A DNA stretch of 64,000 nt from Nostoc paludosum FACHB-159 (GTDB lineage Bacteria > Cyanobacteriota > Cyanobacteriia > Cyanobacteriales > Nostocaceae), in NCBI RefSeq assembly GCF_014698835.1, contig NZ_JACJTU010000030.1, positions 26,758-90,757 on the forward strand, written 5' to 3'. The stretch's first letter is position 1, and the number at the start of each line of letters is the position of its first letter. Under the pieces are notes generated by a model that worked only from the letters and a program-made list of their open reading frames with translations, had not been told where the DNA came from and searched no databases. The position numbers were made by a program, and so were the translations under genes. Shown here one piece after another: positions 17,398-26,159 of the stretch.

Positions 17398-18585
17398 TTA
17401 AAGATAATCGGCTGGATTAACGGGCGAACCATTACGGCGTACTTCAAAGTGGAGGTGGGGCCCAGTCGATAAACCTGTGGAACCAACAGCAGCGATCGCT
17501 TGTCCTCGTTCGACTCCTTGTCCCTCTGTAACATACAACTCGCTGGTATGACCGTAGAGTGTAGTAATGCCTTTGCCGTGGTCGATGATTACAGCTCTGC
17601 CATAACCACCATACCACCCAGCAAAAATTACCGTGCCCGAATCGGCTGCCCGAATTGTACTACCATAGCTAGCAGCAAAATCCAGACCGGCGTGAAAGCG
17701 ACGATAGCCGAGAACTGGGTGCATCCGCCAGCCAAAGGGACTACTAGTAGGAGCATCGCTAGGATAGGCAAACATCCCAGTTCCTTGAATGATGATACTT
17801 GTGCGGCTATTGGTTTTTGCTTGTGCTGCTGCTACCTTTTGCTGAATTAAGACTTCCAAATATTTGGATTCTCTTTCTAGCTGATTTTGCGCTGCTTCCA
17901 AGGCGAGGCGATCGCTATTGAGGCGTTGAATCAATTCTGATTGTGATTCCGCCTGGGTTTGATAATCGGCTTTTTGTGCTAATAGCTGTTCGCGAATCAA
18001 AGCAATTTCGTTTTTTTGCTCCTCTACTTCGGTTTTTTGCTGATTTATAGAGTTTGCTTGGGCGTTGAGTTTTACCAAAATTTGTTGGTCTGCTTGATAG
18101 ACTAACTTCAATTGATGACGGCGGCTGATAAAGTCACTGATATTTTGACTTTGCAGCAAAACAGCCCATCCTTGACTAGCTGGCGATCGCTGGAGATAGC
18201 GCAATCGTGCTACTGTTGCTACTTGACGAGTTTCGTAAGAACGTTGGGCTACAGCTAAATCATTTTCCAACTGTTGCAAACGTTGGCTAGCCAGTTGTAA
18301 TCGCGATTCACTCTCTTGAATATAGCTATCGGTGGTTTGTAGATTTTGCTTTAAACCAGTCAGGTGTTGTTGCGCCTGTTGCTGAAGATTTGTTAAGCGA
18401 TCACGTTCGTTAACCACACTCCGATGCTGCTGATTCATTTGTTGCTGTTGTTGGCGTAGCATATCAATAGACTCTGTAGAATTGGCGTGTACTGGAATCA
18501 AAGCCAAACAAAGCCAACAAATACAGCTAAATGCAACAGATAAACCCCAAAAAATCTGCTTTTTTTCTAGAAATCGCGCTCTCAT
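17398..18585 (-). CDS. EnvC-like murein hydrolase activator / M23 peptidase
   Basis: A 395-residue exported protein: an N-terminal hydrophobic signal (IFWGLSVAFSCICWLCLALIPVHA), a long Gln-rich coiled coil (about residues 40-260), and a C-terminal LytM/M23 domain (about 285-390). The zinc motifs HxxxD (FHAGLDFAAS) and HxH (TGPHLHFEVRRNG) are intact, plus YGHTSEL with another His, so it may cleave peptidoglycan itself rather than act only as an activator. In other bacteria EnvC works at the division septum. Its stop is about 50 bp from the tRNA-Arg gene on the same strand. Confidence 0.88.
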   Translation of the reverse strand: MRARFLEKKQIFWGLSVAFSCICWLCLALIPVHANSTESIDMLRQQQQQMNQQHRSVVNERDRLTNLQQQAQQHLTGLKQNLQTTDSYIQESESRLQLASQRLQQLENDLAVAQRSYETRQVATVARLRYLQRSPASQGWAVLLQSQNISDFISRRHQLKLVYQADQQILVKLNAQANSINQQKTEVEEQKNEIALIREQLLAQKADYQTQAESQSELIQRLNSDRLALEAAQNQLERESKYLEVLIQQKVAAAQAKTNSRTSIIIQGTGMFAYPSDAPTSSPFGWRMHPVLGYRRFHAGLDFAASYGSTIRAADSGTVIFAGWYGGYGRAVIIDHGKGITTLYGHTSELYVTEGQGVERGQAIAAVGSTGLSTGPHLHFEVRRNGSPVNPADYL

Positions 18586-18645
18586 AGTGTGAGACTAACC
18601 AAAACGATGCTTTCATACACTATGAGGATTATTCCCAAAATCTGA

Positions 18646-19407
18646 TTAATTCACTCTACTAGGGCGATCGTTAGTTAATACTGAGGCCAGGTGAGCAGGA
18701 CGAGATAAATGTGGGCAATGTCCCCCAGGCAGTTCTATGGCATCAACTCCCAAGCGCTTGCGTGCAGCGTAGCGCGACCATGCAGGAGAGATTATCAGGT
18801 CATCAGTACAAAAAATATATTTATAATCTACATTTGGTAAAGCCTTCAAAGGATTGACTTCATAAATATATGCCATTGATTGCTGCGAACGTCTTTTTGA
18901 AAGTGCCCAACGCATTACATCCGGTTGACAATCTTGATAGAAAACTTCCATCAATACTGCTTCATCCGCAAAGTTTTTACCCGCAGAAACTGGATTAAAC
19001 ATATAAGGTTCATCATCGAATTGTTCGAGTTCACGCGACTGTTTTGCTTGGTAATTTAATGATTTGAGGCTATCAGAATCGAGATGATGAGAAAATTGGT
19101 CAATGGTACTGCTTCCTGGGCATGGAATAAGGGCGGTAAGGAATACCAGTTGACGTACTTGATGGGCTTCTGCCACAAGGGGAATCACTGTACCAGCCAT
19201 TGAGTGACCAACCAGCACAATATCATCATCAGTTTTTGGAAGTGCTTGCAATACTACATCCGCGAATTGCGATAAACTTGCAGATGCATCTTCAATTGGC
19301 AAATCCATTGCTACCGTTTTGTGACCTTGCGCTTCTAAGTAAGGAATTAACAAATCCCAACACCAAGCGCCTTGGAAAGCACCATGAACTAGACAAAAAA
19401 GACTCAT
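18646..19407 (-). CDS. Alpha/beta hydrolase, EstC / methylesterase-like
   Basis: A 253-residue alpha/beta-fold hydrolase. The oxyanion-hole segment is FCLVHGAFQGAWCW near the N-terminus. The nucleophile elbow is VLVGHSMAG (Ser about residue 69) and the catalytic His is in LPGGHCPHLSRP near the C-terminus, with an acid expected in FCTDDLI. The short cap and the N-terminal HGAFQGAWCW resemble plant methylesterases and bacterial EstC esterases. It starts at ATG and is divergent from nuiA. The substrate is unknown. Confidence 0.85.
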   Translation of the reverse strand: MSLFCLVHGAFQGAWCWDLLIPYLEAQGHKTVAMDLPIEDASASLSQFADVVLQALPKTDDDIVLVGHSMAGTVIPLVAEAHQVRQLVFLTALIPCPGSSTIDQFSHHLDSDSLKSLNYQAKQSRELEQFDDEPYMFNPVSAGKNFADEAVLMEVFYQDCQPDVMRWALSKRRSQQSMAYIYEVNPLKALPNVDYKYIFCTDDLIISPAWSRYAARKRLGVDAIELPGGHCPHLSRPAHLASVLTNDRPSRVN

Positions 19408-19488
19408 AGCGATTTAAGGTAAGTTTTCTAATGCGTGCTTATCTTATACCTTACATCACCATAAAAAGTTATCAACAACTAAAAGCTA

Positions 19489-19887
19489 ATGACTAATGAA
19501 ATAGCTGGAATTTTAAAACAATCTTCTGCTGATTTGTTAATGATGAGTGAGTCAGACTACCCTTTTGAGGTTGTTTTCTGGACTGGCCCAGTTGACAGTC
19601 TGACAACTCAAAAACTACTCCAGTTAACAAATCATCCATCAGATTCGCAGGTTGAGGAAGTAGGTTTAGATTATTTCTTTCGGAATTGCGCCTATGAAAA
19701 AGAATGGCACGACGACCAACAGAAAGAGAATGTCAAAAAATTTCAAACCCTTGTACAGACACTTAGAAATAACCTTAATGAAATCAAAGTTTATCGCATA
19801 GGTACGATAAATATTGATGTCTACATTCTCGGCAAAACATCATCTGGAGATTTAGCAGGTCTTTCGACTAAAGTTGTAGAAACCTAG
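19489..19887 (+). CDS. nuiA: Nuclease A inhibitor (NuiA-like)
   Basis: A 132-residue acidic protein that matches NuiA, the tight-binding inhibitor of the Anabaena sugar-nonspecific nuclease NucA. Shared features include the N-terminal ADLLMMSESDYPFEV, the central FQTLVQTLRNNL, the strand VYRIGTINIDVYILGKT, and the exact C-terminal STKVVET. NuiA blocks NucA by inserting a C-terminal Thr near the catalytic metal. The nuclease gene lies convergent, 209 bp away, which supports the assignment. It presumably acts as a cytoplasmic safeguard against an exported nuclease. It is followed by a very long hairpin. Confidence 0.92.
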   Translation: MTNEIAGILKQSSADLLMMSESDYPFEVVFWTGPVDSLTTQKLLQLTNHPSDSQVEEVGLDYFFRNCAYEKEWHDDQQKENVKKFQTLVQTLRNNLNEIKVYRIGTINIDVYILGKTSSGDLAGLSTKVVET

Positions 19888-19891
19888 CAGT

Positions 19892-19944
19892 TAATTGTTA
19901 ATTCGTAATACTTGTCTGTGGCGAGTATTACGAATTAACAATTA
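19892..19944. terminator. 21-bp perfect stem-loop after nuiA
   Basis: AATTGTTAATTCGTAATACT (19893-19912) is perfectly inverted at 19924-19943 around the 11-base loop TGTCTGTGGCG, with one more pair outside. It begins about five bases after the nuiA stop and could protect or end the nuiA transcript. Similar TAATTCGTAA motifs are dispersed repeats in Nostoc genomes, so it may be of repeat origin. Confidence 0.6.
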
Positions 19945-19980
19945 TGTTTAAAGCTGTGTAGTTTTAGTTTTGATTTAACC

Positions 19981-20090
19981 AGGACTTACGCACAGGTCAC
20001 GGAAAACGGTAGACGCAAAGCGGCTTCCCGCAGGGGACCACAGAGAACGCAGAGGAATAAGAGTTAGAGAGGTTTTTTTGCGTAAGTCCT
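19981..20090. mobile_element. 110-bp MITE-like element with AGGACTTACGCA ends
   Basis: The 12-bp terminal inverted repeats AGGACTTACGCA (19981-19992) and TGCGTAAGTCCT (20079-20090) enclose a non-coding core with ACGCAAAGCGGCTTCCCGCA and ACCACAGAGAACGCAGAGG. Size, perfect ends and lack of coding fit a miniature inverted-repeat element. It ends five bases from the stop codon of nucA, between two convergent genes. Confidence 0.75.
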
Positions 20091-20095
20091 ATTAA

Positions 20096-20941
20096 CTACA
20101 GATTGTCAACTCTAGATTCAATCGTAGATTGAACAGATGTGGACACATTAGATAAGAAGTTGTAACCTGTTTTGAGTTCAATTGAATCAACAGAGACTCT
20201 ATATGTTCTCCAATCGTTGTTTCTTATGCCTTGGGTATTGGGCATATCAACACTGATAACCCTCGTGCTAGTCGTAATCCCAGATGGCCCAGTACCAGGG
20301 TTAACGACTACAGCAATCTTCCAGACTCTATTTGGAACTTGAACTCTGCCATTGACAATTGTATTTCTTGTGCCATTTGAGCCAGTTCCACCAATACCGT
20401 AGGGGCCAGAAATAATATATAGTTCTTTGCCCTGACTCACTAAGCTTCTCAAATAGTTTTCTAATGAAGCCCAAGGCCCCTGATTATTATCTGGCGACTG
20501 TGGCACCATATTTGTCATCAGGAAGGTTGCAGAGTTATCGGTTACTGTTCTGGTTCTGTCAGCGGAAGGTGTCATATGCCCTCTATCAAACCCGCTACCA
20601 GAATAATCAGAGCCACTTACTTGATACCATCCTGTAGGGAGGCTGGTATCAGCGCGGAAGTCGTCTTGTCTTGGCGCTGAACCAAGCCACGACGAGTTTA
20701 ATTGCCAAGACACCCAATTTGCAATCCCTCTATCACGGCTGTAACTGAGTGCATACTGGGGTTTTAATAATAAATAGTTGTTTGGAACTGAGACGCTTGT
20801 TGTTGCATTACTTGGATTGCCCAAGGTTAAATGCACACTTGATGATTGTGCTTTAGTTGGGCGTAAATATGCAATCAGCGCTATAGGTAGGGCTACAGCT
20901 ACACAAGGCAGCAGAAATTTAAAAAGCCTAGTTTTCCTCAT
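20096..20941 (-). CDS. nucA: NucA-like DNA/RNA non-specific endonuclease, exported
   Basis: A 281-residue beta-beta-alpha-metal nuclease. The chosen ATG gives a clean signal peptide (MRKTRLFKFLLPCVAVALPI, cleavage after TKA); an upstream in-frame start would add 40 residues before it. The active site is intact: DRGHMTPSADRT (general base His122), Asn144 in TNMVPQSP and Glu161 in NNQGPWASLE, close to the positions in Anabaena NucA. It degrades single- and double-stranded DNA and RNA, probably in the periplasm or outside the cell. Its inhibitor gene nuiA lies convergent next to it. Confidence 0.93.
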   Translation of the reverse strand: MRKTRLFKFLLPCVAVALPIALIAYLRPTKAQSSSVHLTLGNPSNATTSVSVPNNYLLLKPQYALSYSRDRGIANWVSWQLNSSWLGSAPRQDDFRADTSLPTGWYQVSGSDYSGSGFDRGHMTPSADRTRTVTDNSATFLMTNMVPQSPDNNQGPWASLENYLRSLVSQGKELYIISGPYGIGGTGSNGTRNTIVNGRVQVPNRVWKIAVVVNPGTGPSGITTSTRVISVDMPNTQGIRNNDWRTYRVSVDSIELKTGYNFLSNVSTSVQSTIESRVDNL

Positions 20942-21834
20942 ACTTTTAGTATTGAAAGACACAATCAGTCTCTTAGGCTTATGTTCTAAAATCAAGTATT
21001 CAGGGATACAAATAGTATAAAAACTGTAAATTATTAAGCTGATTTGAGAATATGGGCACAAATCTATAAATTTGTAGCAATATCTATCTTGTTAGTTGAG
21101 AAGCCAAGATGCACTTTTTCCTCACTTATTTACCCACTGTGAAAATTTATCTAGGAGAGCTTTACGCTTAAAAACATTAGACCTCTTGCATAAATATTTT
21201 TTGTATCAGGCTCCAGGCGCAGAGAAGAGGACGCAAAGTAAGGACTTTTGCAAGAGGTCTATTATTTGATATAGATAAATATATTAATATATTTTGGGAA
21301 AATTAAATATTTTTAAAAGATAAAAGTTTATTATAAATAAAAATAAATTGCAACTTTTACTGACTAATTACTTTGTATTTAAAGACCGTAAATAACTTAC
21401 TTACGTAAAAATATTTATATCTTAAATTGATGTTTAGTCTATTATTGCTTAGGTATAGACTGTATTAAAACTAGTAACTATAGCAAAGTCGAGCATTAAT
21501 TTGCCTGGTCGCAAAGACACAAATATTTAGTTTACTTACTTAATTTAGATCTGATTGTTGGCGCTGTTACAACCCGTAATTTCAAAAACGTTTACTATCA
21601 CCATAAGTACTTTAATAAAACCAAAGTAGTTCACTATTAACACAAAACTCCTCATAAATCAGAGTTTTGTTATTCTCCTATCTGGCTAAATCAGCTTATC
21701 TCAGTAAAATTCCCAAAATTTCCAATTTTATTAAGGATTTAACAGTGATAAATTAACAATTCTAAATTTTGATTTTTCAATTCTGACTTCTTCAAATTGT
21801 TATTTTTTCTGCGCCACTAGTTAAGAGGTAATCT
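20942..21834. other. 893-bp intergenic region upstream of the dev operon
   Basis: Apart from the MITE-like element at 21179-21260, this AT-rich gap holds no gene. I looked for the NtcA consensus GTA-N8-TAC expected before a heterocyst-specific devBCA promoter. I found only GTA-N7-TAC (GTAAATAACTTAC, near 21388), which has the wrong spacing. An AAGAGGTAATCT ribosome-binding site precedes devB. Confidence 0.5.
21179..21260. mobile_element. 82-bp MITE-like element with AGACCTCTTGCA ends
   Basis: The perfect 12-bp inverted ends AGACCTCTTGCA (21179-21190) and TGCAAGAGGTCT (21249-21260) enclose a core with CAGAGAAGAGGACGCAAAG. It is non-coding and AT-rich outside. The GACGCAAAG motif is shared with the element at 19981. 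It lies in the gap between nucA and devB. Confidence 0.75.
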
Positions 21835-23040
21835 ATGGTGCGAAACTCAAAGCTAGGGTACACAACGTCCCCTAAGTCTATTCTGCGTCCATCCGTTGCT
21901 ATAGGTATAATTGCATCTTTATTGGTTGGCGGAATAAGTATTTATACAGTAAAATTCTGGCAAAATTCTGTCACTCAAGAATCACAAGTGGCAGCAAAAC
22001 AATTGCCACAGTTAAAAACGGTAACAGCCTTAGGAAGAATCGAACCACAGGGTGAAGTAATTAAACTATCTGCTGCGGTGTCTGGGGAAGGAAGCCGAGT
22101 AGAAAAGTTGTTAGTCAAGGAGGGCGATAGAGTAAAACCAGGACAAGTAATTGCGATTTTGAGCAGCTACGATCGCCTACAAGCAGCATTAAAAGAGGCG
22201 CAAGAACAAGTCAAAGTAGCCCAGGCTAACCTAAACCGTACCCAAGCAGGTGCCAAGCGCGGTGAAATTACCGCCCAAAAAGCAGCGATCGCTAGACTCA
22301 AAGCAGAACGCCAAGGCGATATTGACGCCCAAGCAGCCACAATTGCCAAATTCCAGGCCGAACTGCAAAACGCCCAAGCAGAAAACGAACGTTATGAGCA
22401 ACTATACCAACAAGGAGCAATTTCCGCTTCCCAACGGGACAGCAAGCGTTTAAATTTGGAAACAGCCGAAAAAAACTTGCAACAAGCCCAAGCCCAGTTA
22501 AATCGCACCCAATCGACTAGCCAGCAACAAATCAAAGAAGCCACAGCAACACTCGATCGCATCAGCGAAGTTCGGGGAGTAGATGTAGCAGCTGCCCAAG
22601 CAGAAGTCAATCGTGCCCTAGCAGCCATGAATCTAGCGGAAGTTAACCTCAAACAAGCCGAAGTGCGATCGCCCCAAAGCGGACGGATATTCAATATCCA
22701 CACTCATCCTGGCGAATTAGTATCAAATGATGGCATTGCTGATATTGGGCAAACCAGCCAAATGTACGTCATCGCCGAAGTTTACGAAAGCGATATCAGC
22801 AAAGTACATCCAGGGCAAAAAGTACGAATCTTTGGCGATTTTCTGTCCATTGAACTCCAAGGAATCGTAGATCGCAAAGGCTTGCAAGTGCGGCGGCAAA
22901 ATGTCATTGACACCGATCCTGCCACCAATATTGACAACAGAGTAGTAGAAGTCCATATCCAACTAGATAAAGCCTCCAGCCAAAAAGCCGCCAACCTAAC
23001 CAATATGCAAGTTAAAGCAGTAATTGAAATTAGTCATTAG
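21835..23040 (+). CDS. devB: DevB-type ABC exporter membrane fusion protein
   Basis: A 401-residue periplasmic adaptor. One N-terminal membrane anchor (about residues 20-42) is followed by a lipoyl/barrel half (VSGEGSRVEKLLVKEGDRVKPGQVIAIL), a long Ala/Gln-rich coiled-coil hairpin (about 120-270), and the second half (RSPQSGRIFNIHTHPGELVS). In Anabaena, DevB joins the DevC/DevA inner-membrane pump to TolC and exports heterocyst glycolipids; several paralogues exist in each genome. GAGGTAATCT before ATG gives the start. It is first in an operon with devC and devA. Whether this copy is the heterocyst one cannot be told from sequence alone. Confidence 0.88.
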   Translation: MVRNSKLGYTTSPKSILRPSVAIGIIASLLVGGISIYTVKFWQNSVTQESQVAAKQLPQLKTVTALGRIEPQGEVIKLSAAVSGEGSRVEKLLVKEGDRVKPGQVIAILSSYDRLQAALKEAQEQVKVAQANLNRTQAGAKRGEITAQKAAIARLKAERQGDIDAQAATIAKFQAELQNAQAENERYEQLYQQGAISASQRDSKRLNLETAEKNLQQAQAQLNRTQSTSQQQIKEATATLDRISEVRGVDVAAAQAEVNRALAAMNLAEVNLKQAEVRSPQSGRIFNIHTHPGELVSNDGIADIGQTSQMYVIAEVYESDISKVHPGQKVRIFGDFLSIELQGIVDRKGLQVRRQNVIDTDPATNIDNRVVEVHIQLDKASSQKAANLTNMQVKAVIEISH

Positions 23041-23140
23041 TCACTGGTCATTAGTCATTAGTGATTAATTATTCTCACCTCTGCTTCCTCGGCTCTGCCC
23101 CTTTGCCCCCACCTCCCCATCTCCCCACTCACTTCAAACT

Positions 23141-24313
23141 ATGGGATTGATTGAACAACTGCGACGCCGAACTCCTTTAGGATGGCTGCAACTAAGTCAT
23201 GAAAAAAGTCGTCTGTTGGTAGCTTTGTTAGGCATTGCCTTTGCGGATCTTCTGATGTTCATGCAGCTGGGCTTTCAAACTGCGCTGTATGACAGTAACA
23301 CTAGACTACATCGCAGTTTGCAAGCAGACATTGTTTTAATTAGTCCCCAAGCCCGTAACTTGCCAAGCTTATCTACCTTTTCTCGGCGGCGACTTTACCA
23401 AGCAATGGATATACCGGGGGTGAAGTCAGCCCAAGCGATGTATTTTAACAACACAATCTGGAAAAATCCTCTAACACACCGGGAGACTGGGGTGTTAGTT
23501 ATCGGCTTTAATCCAGACAAGCCAGCTTTTGACTTACCAGATGTTAACCAGCAATTGCAGGCAATTAAGCTGCCAGGTGCGGCCTTATTCGATCGCGGTG
23601 CAAGAGGAGATTATCAAAAAGCGATCGCCCAAATTGAAGAAGGTAAAATCGTAACTGCGGAAATAGAACGCCGCACAGTTATCATTAGCGGTTTATTCCA
23701 AGTCGGGGCTTCCTTCGGCGCTGAAGGCAACTTAATTACCAGCGATCAAAATTTTTTGCGGCTATTTTCTGGGCGACAGTCTAGCAGCATCAGTCTAGGG
23801 TTGATTAAGGTAAAACCAGGCTATGACTCGAAAAAAGTGGCAGAAATGCTCAAAGCCTACCTACGAGATGATGTTAGAGTTCTAACCCACACAGAATTTA
23901 TTGAATTTGAAAATAACTTTTGGAGAACAAACTCCCCAATTGGGTTTATTTTCAATCTGGGTGTATCGATGGGTTTTGTGGTGGGCGTAATCATTGTCTA
24001 TCAAGTCCTCTCCACTGATGTTAATGCCCACGTTCGGGAATATGCCACCTTCAAAGCAATGGGATATCGCAATTACTACCTGCTAGGTGTGGTGTTTGAA
24101 GAGTCTTTAATATTAGCAGCACTAGGTTTCTTTCCCGGATTGGGAGTATCCTTAGCACTTTACCAACTGACTCGCAAAGCTACAAATTTGCCCATGTACA
24201 TAACACTGATTAGGGCATTACAAGTATTAGTGCTGACCATAATTATGTGTGCAATTTCTGGTGCGATCGCCACCCGCAAACTCCAAGCCACCGACCCCGC
24301 TGATATGTTTTGA
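23141..24313 (+). CDS. devC: DevC-type ABC exporter permease
   Basis: A 390-residue FtsX/MacB-like permease: one N-terminal membrane segment (RLLVALLGIAFADLLMFM), a large extracytoplasmic domain (about residues 50-260), then three C-terminal segments (FNLGVSMGFVVGVIIVYQV, LLGVVFEESLILAALGFFPG, LVLTIIMCAISGAIAT). It ends with the conserved KLQATDPADMF typical of DevC. It lies 100 bp after devB; the gap holds CATTAGTCACTGGTCATTAGT-like repeats. It forms the inner-membrane channel used by DevA and DevB. A G/C fold-back array directly follows its stop. Confidence 0.9.
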   Translation: MGLIEQLRRRTPLGWLQLSHEKSRLLVALLGIAFADLLMFMQLGFQTALYDSNTRLHRSLQADIVLISPQARNLPSLSTFSRRRLYQAMDIPGVKSAQAMYFNNTIWKNPLTHRETGVLVIGFNPDKPAFDLPDVNQQLQAIKLPGAALFDRGARGDYQKAIAQIEEGKIVTAEIERRTVIISGLFQVGASFGAEGNLITSDQNFLRLFSGRQSSSISLGLIKVKPGYDSKKVAEMLKAYLRDDVRVLTHTEFIEFENNFWRTNSPIGFIFNLGVSMGFVVGVIIVYQVLSTDVNAHVREYATFKAMGYRNYYLLGVVFEESLILAALGFFPGLGVSLALYQLTRKATNLPMYITLIRALQVLVLTIIMCAISGAIATRKLQATDPADMF

Positions 24314-24318
24314 AAAAT

Positions 24319-24514
24319 GGGCATGGGCAGATGAGGGGGATGAGGAAGTGTGGGGAGTGTGGGGAGTGTGGGGAGAGAGGGGAGTGTGGGGAGATGGGGA
24401 AAAAGAGAATTTATGCTTCCCTTTCCTCCCACACCTCCCACACCTCCCACACCTCCCACACCTCCCACACTTCCTGGAATGCCCAATGCCCAATGCCCTA
24501 TGCCCAATCTAAAA
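24319..24514. repeat. Fold-back G/C-rich 9-mer array, copy 2 (inside the dev operon)
   Basis: The same architecture as the arrays at 2172 and 51121, but in reverse orientation. A G-rich run of GTGGGGAGT units (about 24348-24398) and a short centre are followed by four copies of ACACCTCCC (24431-24466). The element then passes into GCCCAATGCCCAATGCCC heptamers. It fills the 213 bp between devC and devA, where a strong hairpin could affect cotranscription or relative expression. Frames through it encode low-complexity PPT/VGS repeats and falsely extend the devA start. Confidence 0.9.
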
Positions 24515-24526
24515 TCCAAAATTGAT

Positions 24527-25225
24527 ATGCTTCCCGTCATCTCTATACATAATCTCGACCACTACTTTGGTCACGGCTCACTCCGCAAGCAAGTTTTATG
24601 TAATATCAACTTAGAGATTAACGCTGGTGAAATTGTTATCATGACCGGGCCATCTGGTTCTGGAAAAACTACTCTGCTGACTTTAGTGGGTGGGTTGCGT
24701 TCTACGCAATCTGGTAGTTTGCGGGTGTTGGGAGGAGAACTTTGTGGTGCTAGCGCCCAAGAACTAGTACAAGTGCGACGCCATAACGGCTACATTTTCC
24801 AAGCACATAATTTGCATGGCAGTTTGACAGCGTTGCAAAATGTGAAAATGGCTTTGGAATTACATAAACATATTGGTTTAAAAAATATGCTAACTCGGTC
24901 AGCTCAGATGCTAGAGCAGGTAGGATTAGGCAACCATTTGCATTACTATCCTGATAAACTGTCTGGGGGACAAAAACAAAGAGTAGCGATCGCCCGCGCC
25001 TTAGTCAGTCATCCCCAAATTATCCTAGCCGATGAACCCACCGCCGCCCTTGACAGCCAAACGGGACGAGATGTGGTCAACCTCATGCAAAAACTGGCAA
25101 AAGAACAAGGCTGTACCATTTTGATGGTTACTCATGACAACCGCATCCTAGACATTGCCGATCGCATCGTTCGCATGGAAGATGGTAAGCTCAACTCAAA
25201 ACTAAAACTATCAGCCTGGAGCTAA
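24527..25225 (+). CDS. devA: DevA-type ABC exporter ATPase
   Basis: A 232-residue ATP-binding subunit with Walker A GPSGSGKTT, signature LSGGQKQR, Walker B IILADEP and H-loop VTHD, all intact. It belongs to the LolD/MacB-type group that pairs with FtsX-like permeases. The true start is the ATG of MLPVISIHNLDHYFG; the open frame continues upstream only through the repeat array. It powers export by the DevBC-TolC complex. No gene follows for more than 900 bp, so the operon probably ends here. Confidence 0.92.
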   Translation: MLPVISIHNLDHYFGHGSLRKQVLCNINLEINAGEIVIMTGPSGSGKTTLLTLVGGLRSTQSGSLRVLGGELCGASAQELVQVRRHNGYIFQAHNLHGSLTALQNVKMALELHKHIGLKNMLTRSAQMLEQVGLGNHLHYYPDKLSGGQKQRVAIARALVSHPQIILADEPTAALDSQTGRDVVNLMQKLAKEQGCTILMVTHDNRILDIADRIVRMEDGKLNSKLKLSAWS

Positions 25226-26159
25226 TTAGCTGAAATTTATAGCAAAGTGCTGAGTTTGTTGTTGGTCATTATAAGTGTTAACTGTTGAGCAAAGCAAGGA
25301 AAGCTCCACCTCCAGTTAGGAGTTATTCTCTTTGTTGTCTTGTCTTTCTCATTCCCTCACTCCGTACAGACAAGGGTTAATCGCGTCTACCTACTCTCCA
25401 GTAGACAAATAAGTTCAAAAATCAAAGCAGATTACTATAAATTCTATAAATCAGGGAAATTAGATTTTTCAGCTCGATTATTCGAGTTGATAAGTCGAAA
25501 TTTCAAGCATTAATCTCGATTCTTGAAGCTTCTTAGTCCCAAGTAAAAATAATTAAGTAAAATTACTGAAATTTTTTATATTTTACCAACACACAAAAAA
25601 TCTGTTATTACTATGTAGATGGAGATTAGGAATTACATACTAAATTGAACTAGGTTTGTGTAAAATCCTAACGGGGTTAAATTTTTGGGTTATTTCTGGT
25701 ACTTCCCCTCTGATTTAGCAGATTTAGCAGATTTGCTTAGACCAACTTTGACCTGAAAGTGTGGTATTGGTGTCCAGTTGAAGAAGTGTCCAGTTGATTC
25801 CCAGATTTTATTCAAGTACCATTATGTAGTGACTTTAACCATAAAAAGTTTCTTTTGTTGCTTAACAAGCGATCCCTATGGCAAGCCACTAAAGCGGTTT
25901 TACCATCAATCAAGCGAAATTTTACGAACAATCACAATGCCATACACCTTAGTTATTAGAGTTAATAGAAATTTACAAATTAAGCTTACAAATCATTCTC
26001 CATTCGTCACTGTTCGCTGTTGACTTAATTTTCATAAGTGCCTAGAGCATTGGGCAAACAAAATTTATGGCTTTCAACAATATCTGCTGTCAAAAGAAAA
26101 TCCTACTAGTAATAAACTAGTCTATTTTCCAACACAAGCAAGGGATTTATGGTAGCTCT
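25226..26159. other. 934-bp intergenic region, no convincing gene
   Basis: This AT-rich gap contains a degenerate GTACAGACAAGGGTTAATCGCGTCTAC palindrome-type repeat (25364-25394, see 4963) and a direct repeat GATTTAGCAGATTTAGCAGATTTGC (about 25711-25735). A frame at 25778-26023 has no ribosome-binding site and a random composition. Nothing else is supported. Confidence 0.5.

Noticed and set aside
20942..21834. NtcA-binding site expected upstream of a heterocyst devBCA operon
   Set aside because: No GTA-N8-TAC site was found; the closest match has seven spacer bases.
25778..26023. Plus-strand 81-codon frame
   Set aside because: No ribosome-binding site, random composition and no recognisable domain.
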